Positions 1 through 6,338 of a stretch of 10,708 nucleotides of DNA are shown here, in pieces (position 1 is the first letter of the stretch; each line of letters opens with the position of its first letter). The stretch covers positions 1 to 10,708 of the forward strand of contig CANGOK010000092.1 in NCBI GenBank assembly GCA_947455285.1, given 5' to 3'. Made by a program: the position numbers and the translations under genes. This DNA is from Beijerinckiaceae bacterium. GTDB lineage: Bacteria > Pseudomonadota > Alphaproteobacteria > Rhizobiales > Beijerinckiaceae. The notes below the pieces were generated by a model, which worked only from the letters and a program-made list of their open reading frames with translations, searched no databases and was not told the DNA's origin.

Positions 1-149
1 ACGCGCTCCACGGAGGGATCCTCCGCCCAGCGCGCCAACGCGGCACCTAGACCCCGGACCATGTCGTGGTTCAGCGCATTGAGCGCCTGCGGACGGTTAA
101 GGAGCACGAAGCCTGCTGCGCCGCGCTTTTCGCAGATGATGTCGCTCAT
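1..149 (-). CDS. Enoyl-CoA hydratase/isomerase-family protein, probably 3-hydroxyisobutyryl-CoA hydrolase (partial, N-terminus only)
   Basis: The gene reads leftward from an ATG at 149 and leaves the window after about 49 codons, so only the N-terminus is visible. It begins MSDIICEKRGAAGFVLLNRP and continues with QALNALNHDMVRGLGAALARW and then AEDPSVER. The pattern LNRP-x-ALNAL followed by an amphipathic helix and W-x-x-D-P-x-V is the start of the crotonase fold. The 'ALNALNHDMVR...L..W' spacing is closest to 3-hydroxyisobutyryl-CoA hydrolases of valine catabolism. A GGAG at 161-164 lies 11 bases before the ATG. It follows the TctC gene on the same strand with a 61-bp gap, so co-transcription is possible but unproven. 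The oxyanion-hole and catalytic residues are outside the window, so a plain enoyl-CoA hydratase cannot be excluded. Confidence 0.72.
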   Translation of the reverse strand, partial: MSDIICEKRGAAGFVLLNRPQALNALNHDMVRGLGAALARWAEDPSVER

Positions 150-210
150 AGCTAGGGAATCTCCGGTCTACCGGGATTAAGCCGCGCCGCCTGAAGCGTC
201 AACGGCGGGT

Positions 211-1233
211 CTACCGCGCCTTACCCTCAAGCGCCGCCTGCGTGCGGGCGATCACATCTTTTGGCGTGGCGAGGATCTGGCGGACCGCGTCCTGCACTTC
301 AGCGCCCGTCATGGGGTCGATGTCGACCGAGAGGCGTTCGGCCTCGGCGAGGAACTCGGCGTCCTTCATGGTCTCGTCGAATGCCCTACGCAACAGCGCG
401 ACGCGCTCATCCGGCACGCTGGGGGGCGCGGCGAGCGGGCGGCTGACCGCCGTGGTGAGCGAGAGGAACCGCGCGACCGGCTCGCGCTCGGCGTCGCCTT
501 TCACCACATCGAGAAAGAGCGGCGCATTGGGCAACTCGCGATCCTTCTTGAGGCCGATCTGTATCAGCGGAATGAGTTTGCCTGCGGCCATTGGGCCCGG
601 CAGCGTCGCTTTATAGCTTCCCCAAGTATTGGTGCCGCGCCCCTCGATCTCGCCGCGCTCCATGGCGAGATTGAGCGCGCCGCCGCCTTCATAGCCGAAG
701 ACGACTTTGAATTTTGTGCCGAGCAGCGCGTTATAGACGGTGGGGATCTGCGCATCTGGCGAGCCCGCGCCTGTCGAGCCCAGCACAACCTCCATGCGCC
801 GCGCATCATCGAGCGTGCGGGCCTTCGAGCTTGCCCAGACGACGGTGACATTGGGCGCCTGCGAAAAGTTGCCGAGCCATTTGAAGGCGGCGAGCGAAAG
901 CTGCATGCCGGGCTGGCCGGTCGGCTCATGCACCATGAGCCCCTGCCCCACCAGCGTGATGAAGGTTCCGTCCTGCGGCGCGACCTTGCCTGCATGATTG
1001 AAAGCCGTGAGCCCGCCCGCGCCCGGCTGGTTCATCACGACGATGTTGGGCTTGCCCGGCAGATGGCGCGCGACATGGCGCGAGTATAAGCGGATCAGCG
1101 TGTCATAGCCCCCGCCCGGCCCTGTGTGGGTGGAGAGCGTCAGGGTCTTGCCCGCATAAAAATCCTGCGCCTGCGCATCAGCCGATGCGAACGACAAAAG
1201 CGCGGCCATGGGCGCGAGCGCTCGAATCCACAT
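211..1233 (-). CDS. TctC/Bug-family periplasmic solute-binding protein (tripartite tricarboxylate transporter receptor)
   Basis: This 340-residue secreted protein belongs to the TctC/Bug family, which binds carboxylates or other small organic solutes in the periplasm for tripartite tricarboxylate transporters. The N-terminus (MWIRALAPMAALLSFASADA) is a Sec signal peptide with a likely cleavage after AQA near residue 23, giving a mature start QDFYAGKTLTL. The family signature is GPGGGYD at residues 38-44, followed by the ligand-loop segment NQPGAGGLTAFN. The first lobe ends around the stretch with GSTGAGSPDA. Length is typical (about 320-340). The start is supported by a GGGAGG at 1241-1246, seven bases upstream. 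No TctA or TctB membrane subunit is nearby, so the partner transporter and ligand are unknown. It is divergent from a D-2-hydroxyacid dehydrogenase (intergenic 1234-1356) and resembles the second TctC protein at 8670-9689. Confidence 0.88.
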   Translation of the reverse strand: MWIRALAPMAALLSFASADAQAQDFYAGKTLTLSTHTGPGGGYDTLIRLYSRHVARHLPGKPNIVVMNQPGAGGLTAFNHAGKVAPQDGTFITLVGQGLMVHEPTGQPGMQLSLAAFKWLGNFSQAPNVTVVWASSKARTLDDARRMEVVLGSTGAGSPDAQIPTVYNALLGTKFKVVFGYEGGGALNLAMERGEIEGRGTNTWGSYKATLPGPMAAGKLIPLIQIGLKKDRELPNAPLFLDVVKGDAEREPVARFLSLTTAVSRPLAAPPSVPDERVALLRRAFDETMKDAEFLAEAERLSVDIDPMTGAEVQDAVRQILATPKDVIARTQAALEGKAR

Positions 1234-1303
1234 GGATCATCCTCCCTGCCCGCTGCGCTTTTCGGCGCGGACATGCGCAAAGGCTAGCACGCAAGGGCGT
1301 GGA

Positions 1304-1331
1304 TTGCGAGACAAGGCAAAGACTGTAGACT
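1304..1331 (+). promoter_or_regulatory. Candidate promoter for the D-2-hydroxyacid dehydrogenase gene
   Basis: TTGCGA (1304-1309) and TAGACT (1326-1331) are separated by 16 bases. Each matches four of six positions of the sigma-70 consensus. Transcription would begin near 1338, giving a leader of roughly 19 bases before the ATG at 1357. This is a visual match only. Confidence 0.33.
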
Positions 1332-1345
1332 GCGCCAACTTTTGC

Positions 1346-1352
1346 AAGGGAG
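1346..1352 (+). promoter_or_regulatory. Ribosome binding site that fixes the dehydrogenase start
   Basis: AAGGGAG lies four bases before the ATG at 1357. An in-frame TTG at 1342 would lie upstream of this site with no comparable ribosome binding sequence, so ATG 1357 is preferred. Confidence 0.75.
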
Positions 1353-1356
1353 CCCC

Positions 1357-2316
1357 ATGACAAAGCCGAACATTCTCATCCTGATGACCTGGCCGCCAGC
1401 CGTGCGCCTCGTTTACGAAAACCTCATTCGCGCGCGCTTTCCCGACCTGCCCGTCAAGACGGTCGCGACCGTGCAGGAAGCGGGCGAAGCCATCGTCGAC
1501 GCAGACATCTTCATGACCTTCGGCGTCGAGGTGAAGCAGGACATTTTCCCCAAGGCGAAGCGGCTGAAATGGGTTCACGCTTTCGGCACGGGCGTCGATG
1601 GCATCACCGATCAGGCGGGCCTCAGCAAAGACGTCACCGTGACCTCGACGCGCGGCGTGCATGGGCCGTCACTATCGGAAATCGCCATCCTGCACATGCT
1701 GTCGATGGCGCGCGATTTTCCCCGCTCGGTTCGCTCGCATGACCAGCACAAATGGGACCGTTTCCGCGCAAAGAAACTGCAGGGGCGCACGGTTGGCATT
1801 TTGGGCGTCGGACTCATCGCGGAGGCTCTGGCGCCTCGCCTCAAGGGCCTCGACATGAAGGTCGTCGGCATTTCGCGCACAGCGCGCCCGATCGCGAGCT
1901 TCGACGAATGGCGCTCGCGCGATGATCTGGCGAGCGCAGTCGCCGATCTTGATTTCCTCGTGCTGCTCGTGCCGCTTGACGAGACCACGCGCCACATCGT
2001 CGATGACCGCATCATCGACGCGATGAAGAAAGGCGCATACATCGTCAACATCGCGCGTGGCGGGATCATTGATGAAAAGGCGCTCTATCGCGGATTGACC
2101 TCGGGGCATCTTGGCGGCGCCGCGCTCGACACGGTGCACAAGGAGCCCCTGCCTGCGGATGATCCGCTGTGGGATGCGCCCAACCTCATCATCACGCCCC
2201 ATCTCGGCGGGTTCTACGACACCTATCCCGAAGACAGCATGGAGCAGATCGGCTTCAATCTCGAAAAGTTCATCGCTGGCGATTTCGACGCGATGATCAA
2301 TCGGGAAGAGCGCTAA
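1357..2316 (+). CDS. D-isomer-specific 2-hydroxyacid dehydrogenase (glyoxylate/hydroxypyruvate reductase-like)
   Basis: This 319-residue cytosolic oxidoreductase interconverts a 2-oxoacid and a D-2-hydroxyacid using a nicotinamide cofactor. The Rossmann motif G-V-G-L-I-A is at residues 150-155. The catalytic set is Arg234 (in NIARGG), Glu263 (in HKEPLP) and His282 (in PHLGG), all intact. After the second beta strand the sequence reads GISRTAR (171-177), with Ser-Arg-Thr where NAD-dependent members usually keep an Asp. That suggests a preference for NADP(H), an inference from the family. The substrate cannot be read from sequence; glyoxylate, hydroxypyruvate or another short 2-oxoacid is plausible. 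The length is normal and nothing is truncated. The gene is divergent from a TctC-type binding protein and ends five bases before a strong hairpin terminator. Confidence 0.87.
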   Translation: MTKPNILILMTWPPAVRLVYENLIRARFPDLPVKTVATVQEAGEAIVDADIFMTFGVEVKQDIFPKAKRLKWVHAFGTGVDGITDQAGLSKDVTVTSTRGVHGPSLSEIAILHMLSMARDFPRSVRSHDQHKWDRFRAKKLQGRTVGILGVGLIAEALAPRLKGLDMKVVGISRTARPIASFDEWRSRDDLASAVADLDFLVLLVPLDETTRHIVDDRIIDAMKKGAYIVNIARGGIIDEKALYRGLTSGHLGGAALDTVHKEPLPADDPLWDAPNLIITPHLGGFYDTYPEDSMEQIGFNLEKFIAGDFDAMINREER

Positions 2317-2320
2317 AAGA

Positions 2321-2349
2321 AAAAGGCCGGGTTGAACGCCCGGCCTTTT
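2321..2349. terminator. Bidirectional Rho-independent terminator between the dehydrogenase and clpA
   Basis: A perfect 11-bp inverted repeat (2321-2331 with 2339-2349, AAAAGGCCGGG and its complement) flanks a 7-base loop. A GC-rich stem bounded by A and T runs ends in TTTT on either strand. It sits between the stop codons of two convergent genes (2316 and 2355), so it can serve both. Confidence 0.9.
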
Positions 2350-2354
2350 GATCT

Positions 2355-4844
2355 TCAGTTCTTCAGCGGCACCTTGGGCACCGTGCGCCCGCCGCCCTTG
2401 CCCTTGGGCTCGTCCTTGTCGCTCGCAGGCGGGCTGGACTTACCCGAAGTCTTCGCCTTGGCGCGGCGCACTTCAGGCTCGGCCCGCACGCGCTTCTTGG
2501 TGGATTCCACCACTTCCTTGTCAGGGCGCGGCAGGACCGGCCCTTCGGGGAACTCGAAGCCAAGCGTCTTCTTGTCGTCTTCTTCCTTCACCACGACGCG
2601 CACCGTGCCGCCGGCCTTCAAGCGACCGAAAAGCACCTCGTCGGCGAGCGGCGTCTTGATCGTCTGCTGGATGATGCGGCCCATCGGACGCGCGCCCATG
2701 GCCTGATCATAGCCATGCTCGATCAGCCACGAACGGGCGTCTTCTGTCAGTTCGATGGTGACGGCGCGGTCGGCAAGCTGCGCCTCAAGCTGCATGATGA
2801 ACTTGTCGACGACCTTGCGGATAACTTCGGTCGGCAGATGGCCGAAGCTGACCACCGCATCGAGACGATTGCGGAACTCAGGCGCGAAGAGCTTGTTGAT
2901 CGCTTCGGTGTCATCACCCTCACGCTTGTTGCGGGTGAAGCCGAAGGCGGACTTGGCGAGATCGGAAGCGCCCGCATTGGTCGTCATGATGAGGATGACG
3001 CTGCGGAAATCGATCTGCTTGCCCGTGTGATCGGTCAGCTTGCCGTGATCCATGACCTGCAACAGGATGTTGAAGAGGTCGGGATGCGCCTTCTCGATTT
3101 CGTCGAGCAGCAGCACGCAATGGGGATGCTGGTCCACCGCATCAGTGAGCAATCCGCCCTGATCGAAGCCGACATAGCCGGGAGGCGCTCCAAGCAGTCG
3201 CGAGACCGTGTGGCGCTCCATATATTCGGACATGTCGAAGCGGACCAGCTCGACGCCCAACGCCAGCGAAAGCTGCTTGGCCACTTCCGTCTTGCCGACG
3301 CCCGTGGGGCCGGAGAAGAGATAGCTGCCAATCGGCTTGTCGCCATCACGCAGGCCCGCGCGGGCGAGCTTGATCGCTGAGGTGAGCGCGCTGATCGCCT
3401 TGTCCTGACCATAGACGACGCGGCGCAAGGTGGTCTCAAGATGCTCCAGCACCTCGGAGTCATCCTTCGACACGGTCTTGGGCGGAATGCGCGCCATCGT
3501 GGCGATGGTCGCCTCGATCTCCTTGATGCCGATCGTCTTCTTGCGGCGGCTCTCGGGGAGCAGCATCTGCGAGGCGCCGGTCTCGTCGATCACGTCGATC
3601 GCCTTGTCCGGCAGCTTGCGGTCGTGGATGTAGCGGGCCGATAGCTCCACCGCCGCCTTCACGGCTTCGTTGGTGTAGCGGATCTTGTGGAACTCTTCGA
3701 AATAGGGCTTCAGCCCCTTCATGATCTCGACGGCGTCAGGGATCGAAGGCTCGTTGACGTCGATCTTCTGGAAGCGACGCACAAGGGCGCGGTCCTTTTC
3801 GAAATACTGGCGGTATTCCTTGTAGGTGGTCGAGCCGATGCAGCGCAGCACGCCCTGCGCGAGCGCGGGCTTGAGCAGATTGGACGCATCCATCGCGCCG
3901 CCTGACGTCGCGCCGGCGCCTATCACCGTATGGATTTCGTCGATGAAGAGGATCGCGTTCTTGTGCTGCTCGATCTCCTTCATCACCTGCTTGAGGCGCT
4001 CTTCGAAATCGCCGCGATAACGGGTTCCCGCAAGCAGCGAGCCCATGTCGAGGGAGAAGACGGTCGCCTGCGCCAGCACTTCGGGCACTTCGCCCTTGAT
4101 GATCTTGCGCGCGAGGCCTTCCGCAATGGCGGTCTTGCCGACGCCGGGGTCGCCGACGAGCAGAGGATTGTTCTTCTGACGACGGCACAGCACCTGCACG
4201 GTGCGCATGACTTCGGCCTCGCGGCCGATCAGCGGATCAATGCGGCCATCGCGCGCCTTCTTGTTCAGGTTCACGCAATAGGCGTCGAGCGCATTGTCTT
4301 TCTTCTTCGTGCCATCGGCCGCGGACTCGCGCTGGTCGCGGGACTCGCGAGGCTCGGACTCCTCCTCGACCCCGCGCGGCGACTTGCTCGTGTCGCTCAT
4401 GCCCGGGCGCTTGGCGATGCCATGGCTGATGTAATTGACCGCGTCGTAACGGGTCATATCCTGCTCCTGCAGGAAGTAGGCGGCATGGCTTTCGCGCTCG
4501 GCGAAAATGGCGACGAGCACATTGGCCCCCGTCACTTCCTCGCGGCCGGATGATTGCACATGAATGACGGCGCGCTGGATCACGCGCTGGAAACCTGCGG
4601 TCGGCTTGGCGTCCTCGCGACCATCGGTGACGAGGTTTTCCAGTTCGGTCTCGATATATTCGACGAGGTTCTTTTTCAGAGCCTCGATATCGACAGAGCA
4701 GGCGCGCATGACGGCCGACGCGTCGGTGTCGTCGAGCAAGCTGAGCAACAGATGCTCCAGCGTCGCATATTCATGCCGACGCTCATTCGCCACAGCCAAG
4801 GCGCGGTGGAGAGACTGTTCCAGATTACGAGAGAAGGACGGCAT
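2355..4844 (-). CDS. clpA: ATP-dependent Clp protease ATP-binding subunit ClpA
   Basis: ClpA is the hexameric AAA+ unfoldase that threads substrates into ClpP. The start is set at ATG 4844, giving 829 residues, because MPSFSRNLEQSLHRAL is the usual ClpA N-terminus and an AGGGTGAGA lies just upstream; a reading frame open to 4877 adds 11 unusual residues. Domains in order: the N-terminal Clp repeat domain (about 1-145) that docks ClpS; a charged linker (about 150-185); AAA module D1 with Walker A GDPGVGKT (231-238), pore loop RYRG (275-278) and Walker B ILFIDEIH (298-305); and module D2 with Walker A GPTGVGKT (512-519), pore loop GYVG (557-560) and Walker B VLLLDEIE (577-584). The ClpP-docking loop reads A-F-G-F-T-R (FGF at 634-636) rather than IGL/IGF. 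A basic, Lys/Pro-rich tail of about 80 residues follows D2. All ATPase motifs are intact. It lies downstream of clpS with a 259-bp gap. Confidence 0.97.
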   Translation of the reverse strand: MPSFSRNLEQSLHRALAVANERRHEYATLEHLLLSLLDDTDASAVMRACSVDIEALKKNLVEYIETELENLVTDGREDAKPTAGFQRVIQRAVIHVQSSGREEVTGANVLVAIFAERESHAAYFLQEQDMTRYDAVNYISHGIAKRPGMSDTSKSPRGVEEESEPRESRDQRESAADGTKKKDNALDAYCVNLNKKARDGRIDPLIGREAEVMRTVQVLCRRQKNNPLLVGDPGVGKTAIAEGLARKIIKGEVPEVLAQATVFSLDMGSLLAGTRYRGDFEERLKQVMKEIEQHKNAILFIDEIHTVIGAGATSGGAMDASNLLKPALAQGVLRCIGSTTYKEYRQYFEKDRALVRRFQKIDVNEPSIPDAVEIMKGLKPYFEEFHKIRYTNEAVKAAVELSARYIHDRKLPDKAIDVIDETGASQMLLPESRRKKTIGIKEIEATIATMARIPPKTVSKDDSEVLEHLETTLRRVVYGQDKAISALTSAIKLARAGLRDGDKPIGSYLFSGPTGVGKTEVAKQLSLALGVELVRFDMSEYMERHTVSRLLGAPPGYVGFDQGGLLTDAVDQHPHCVLLLDEIEKAHPDLFNILLQVMDHGKLTDHTGKQIDFRSVILIMTTNAGASDLAKSAFGFTRNKREGDDTEAINKLFAPEFRNRLDAVVSFGHLPTEVIRKVVDKFIMQLEAQLADRAVTIELTEDARSWLIEHGYDQAMGARPMGRIIQQTIKTPLADEVLFGRLKAGGTVRVVVKEEDDKKTLGFEFPEGPVLPRPDKEVVESTKKRVRAEPEVRRAKAKTSGKSSPPASDKDEPKGKGGGRTVPKVPLKN

Positions 4845-5103
4845 CGCAGCTCTCACCCTTTGCGTTCGAGGTTTCATTGCAAAGGCTGGAAGCGCCGGGG
4901 CCTGAACCCTGATCGCCCGTCACCCTGCGGCTGGCATTACACAAGCAGCGCTCTCCCCGCCGCTACACTCACGCTTTTGGTACGGGCGAAACGCCCTTTT
5001 CCGAACTCATCCAATCCTGATGATATAGCCCCGAGCGACGAGGGCAACGGATCATCGAGCGAGGTCGGGAAATTTCGACATGAAGCCATTCGGGGTCCGA
5101 CGC
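4845..5103 (-). other. clpS-clpA intergenic region, probable long clpA leader
   Basis: This 259-bp gap holds no convincing gene. Read on the minus strand it contains a promoter candidate (5020-5047), a short hairpin with stem GGGCG/CGCCC (4984-4996), and the clpA ribosome binding site AAGGGTGAGA (4851-4860). The hairpin's T run lies on the plus-strand side only, so it is not a terminator for clpS transcripts. No transfer RNA or riboswitch fold was recognised. Confidence 0.4.
5020..5047 (-). promoter_or_regulatory. Candidate clpA promoter between clpS and clpA
   Basis: On the minus strand TTGCCC (5047-5042) and TATCAT (5025-5020) are 16 bases apart, matching four and five of six sigma-70 consensus positions. 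Transcription would begin near 5013, leaving a leader of about 170 bases before the clpA ATG. If real, clpA can be expressed independently of clpS. Confidence 0.38.
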
Positions 5104-5502
5104 TCACTTTTTCTCCATGATGCACTGTAGGGGATGCTGGTGCTTGCGGGCGTAGTCCATGACCTGGGTGACCTTCGTCTCGGCGACCTCGTAGGTGAAA
5201 ACGCCGCATTCCCCTACGCCATGCTGGTGGACGTGCAGCATGATGCGCCGCGCTTCCTCCACGCCCTTGCTGAAAAACTTGCGCAGCACCGTGACCACGA
5301 ACTCCTGCGGCGTATAATCGTCATTCAGCAGAAGAACCCGATACATGCTCGGCCGCTTCGTCTGCGTGCGGGTGCGGGTGATGACGGCGGTTCCTGACCC
5401 CGGCCCCTCACTGCCCCTGCGTGGTTCGCGCGCAGCAAAAACCGTGCCGGGGGCAAGGCCTTGAAGCCCTTCCCTGTTCAGGTCCGTCGGCGCCGAATGC
5501 AT
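5104..5502 (-). CDS. clpS: ATP-dependent Clp protease adaptor ClpS (N-recognin)
   Basis: ClpS binds proteins with bulky hydrophobic N-terminal residues and hands them to the N-domain of ClpA for degradation by ClpAP. The core runs from about residue 50 (KRPSMYRVLLLNDDYTP) to the end (ARKHQHPLQCIMEKK) and is strongly conserved. The amino-group-binding residues Asn60, Asp61 and His92 match E. coli Asn34, Asp35 and His66. The gatekeeper Met of E. coli (Met40) is Gln66 here (YTPQEFV). The first 45-50 residues form a variable, Gly/Arg-rich extension, longer than in E. coli. The start is uncertain: ATG 5502 (132 residues) is chosen because the promoter candidate at 5538-5565 would leave almost no leader for the alternative ATG at 5526 (140 residues). 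Both have only a weak GGA ribosome site. clpA follows on the same strand. Confidence 0.93.
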   Translation of the reverse strand: MHSAPTDLNREGLQGLAPGTVFAAREPRRGSEGPGSGTAVITRTRTQTKRPSMYRVLLLNDDYTPQEFVVTVLRKFFSKGVEEARRIMLHVHQHGVGECGVFTYEVAETKVTQVMDYARKHQHPLQCIMEKK

Positions 5503-5537
5503 GATTTCCACGTCCGCTATTCCCATACCATCCGTTC

Positions 5538-5565
5538 AAGATAGGCCCCTCGCCACAACACGCAA
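5538..5565 (-). promoter_or_regulatory. Candidate clpS promoter
   Basis: On the minus strand TTGCGT (5565-5560) and TATCTT (5543-5538) are 16 bases apart. Transcription would begin near 5531, which leaves about 28 bases before ATG 5502 but only about five before ATG 5526. Visual match only. Confidence 0.38.
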
Positions 5566-5657
5566 CCGGCGGGGACGCATCCTTTCGAATATCCGAAACG
5601 CTGGCCAGAACGGCGCGCCACCACCCCAATTTATTGACGCGGACGCCGGTTCGCCAG

Positions 5658-5672
5658 TGGGGGCAGCCCCCA
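5658..5672. repeat. 15-bp palindrome upstream of clpS
   Basis: TGGGGGC and GCCCCCA form a perfect inverted repeat around one central base. It lies between the phasin terminator and the clpS promoter candidate, about 90 bases upstream of the latter. The one-base centre suits a protein-binding site better than an RNA hairpin, but its role is unknown. Confidence 0.5.
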
Positions 5673-5712
5673 TTTGCGGGGAAAGCTTAGGATCTGCGCC
5701 CAAAAAATGGAC

Positions 5713-5742
5713 AAAAAAAGACCCGGCGCAAAGGCCGGGTCT
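5713..5742 (-). terminator. Rho-independent terminator of the phasin gene
   Basis: The arms 5719-5727 and 5734-5742 form a perfect 9-bp GC-rich stem (AGACCCGGC with its complement) with a 6-base loop. On the minus strand the stem is followed by a run of six or seven T. It begins 23 bases beyond the phasin stop codon and so ends the phasin transcript before clpS. Confidence 0.92.
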
Positions 5743-5765
5743 CGTAACGTCATGGAATATAAAGA

Positions 5766-6107
5766 TTACTTCGCGACGACCTGCGCCTTGGCGAAAGCTT
5801 CCTCGACCGGCTTGAAGCTGTCCTTGGCGAGGTTGGTGAAGAGTTCGCCGAACTTCGTGCTCTGGGCGACGAAGGACTCGTAGCTCTGCTTGACGAATTC
5901 GGTCTGGACCTCGATGGCCTTTTCGACCGACTTCACGCCCATGAGCTTTTCGACCAGACCAGAAGAAGCCTCGAAGCTCTTCTTGCTGTAGTCGGTGGCC
6001 TCAGCGGCGATCTGCTGCACGCCCTTGGTCCAGGCGTTGCCGACGGACGTCACGGCTTCGAAGTGCTCTTTGCCGAACTTCTGGAAATCTTCCACATTCT
6101 TGAACAT
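5766..6107 (-). CDS. Phasin family protein (polyhydroxyalkanoate granule-associated)
   Basis: This 113-residue protein matches the alphaproteobacterial phasin_2-type family: it starts MFKNVEDFQKFGKEHFEAV and has AAEATDYSKKSFEASSGLV, KSVEKAIEVQTEFVKQSYE and FGELFTNLAKDSFKPVEEA. Phasins coat polyhydroxyalkanoate granules and control their size and number. The chain is almost wholly amphipathic alpha-helix and lacks a signal peptide or membrane segment, as expected. ATG 6107 is chosen because GAGGG at 6114-6118 lies six bases upstream and the family starts with MFKN; the frame open to 6176 would begin inside the promoter. The gene is monocistronic, with its own terminator and a strong promoter, and is divergent from the carboxypeptidase gene. 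No PHA synthase or depolymerase is in the window. Confidence 0.9.
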   Translation of the reverse strand: MFKNVEDFQKFGKEHFEAVTSVGNAWTKGVQQIAAEATDYSKKSFEASSGLVEKLMGVKSVEKAIEVQTEFVKQSYESFVAQSTKFGELFTNLAKDSFKPVEEAFAKAQVVAK

Positions 6108-6163
6108 GGTACACCCTCGAATTGGAGTTTGCGCAGAGCGCCCTCCGCGAGCGCCGTGACCCT

Positions 6164-6192
6164 CATTTATGTGCACTGCACAAAAATGTCAA
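6164..6192 (-). promoter_or_regulatory. Phasin promoter
   Basis: On the minus strand a perfect TTGACA -35 (6192-6187) is followed after 17 bases by TAAATG (6169-6164) as the -10; shifting by one base gives ATAAAT. The -35 is the best consensus match seen in the window, which fits a highly expressed granule protein. Transcription would begin near 6157, about 50 bases before the ATG. Confidence 0.65.
6170..6182. promoter_or_regulatory. 13-bp palindromic operator candidate in the phasin promoter (possible PhaR site)
   Basis: TGTGCA-C-TGCACA is a perfect inverted repeat around a single base. It occupies most of the spacer between the -35 and -10 of the phasin promoter, so a protein bound here would block RNA polymerase. 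TGC-rich sites of this kind are the reported targets of PhaR, the repressor of phasin genes in Paracoccus and Rhodobacter. Assigning this site to PhaR is an inference; no phaR gene is in the window. Confidence 0.5.
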
Positions 6193-6246
6193 GCCACTCT
6201 TCGCAGGTGCGATATAGCGGCTAAGTTTTCGAATAGCTGCAACCCA

Positions 6247-6263
6247 TTAACCGACACGTAACC
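6247..6263. promoter_or_regulatory. CtrA-like binding site upstream of the carboxypeptidase gene
   Basis: TTAA (6247-6250), seven bases, then GTAA followed by CC (6258-6263) differs by one base from the TTAA-N7-TTAA motif of the alphaproteobacterial cell-cycle regulator CtrA. It lies 76-92 bases upstream of the carboxypeptidase ATG, within the region shared with the phasin gene. The match is short and could be chance. Confidence 0.33.
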
Positions 6264-6324
6264 ACAGCCAGCTAGTGTCGTGGAGTGTGGTGTTCAGGTA
6301 ACGGCGCCGTTGTCGTGGCTTTGG

Positions 6325-6331
6325 GTTGAGG
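6325..6331 (+). promoter_or_regulatory. Ribosome binding site that fixes the carboxypeptidase start
   Basis: GGTTGAGG ends at 6331, seven bases before ATG 6339. The reading frame is open from a TTG at 6333, only one base after this site, which is too close, so ATG 6339 is used. A third candidate, ATG 6345, is less well spaced. Confidence 0.62.
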
Positions 6332-6338
6332 TTTGAGT

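Noticed and set aside
163..174. CCGG-TCTA-CCGG hairpin between the first TctC gene and the gene at the left edge
   Set aside because: The stem is four base pairs with no T run, too weak to call a terminator.
2715..3380. Long plus-strand open frame (221 codons) opposite clpA
   Set aside because: It is antisense to the conserved D2 module of ClpA, has no family resemblance, and such frames are expected opposite GC-rich genes.
4984..5000. Hairpin GGGCG-AAA-CGCCC followed by TTTT as a terminator
   Set aside because: The T run follows the stem on the plus strand only, where no gene ends; on the clpS-clpA strand there is no T run, and the stem is just five base pairs.
3930..5120. Two further long plus-strand frames (3930-4553 and 4554-5120)
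   Set aside because: They mirror clpA and its upstream region, are rich in residues typical of antisense translation, and lack ribosome sites or recognisable motifs.
4937..5209. Minus-strand 90-codon frame overlapping the 3' end of clpS
   Set aside because: It starts inside clpS in another frame, has no good ribosome site and no recognisable motif; the space is better read as the clpA leader.
6108..6176. 23-residue N-terminal extension of the phasin starting at 6176
   Set aside because: It would begin with GTG inside the promoter spacer and lacks a ribosome site, while MFKN at 6107 matches the family start.
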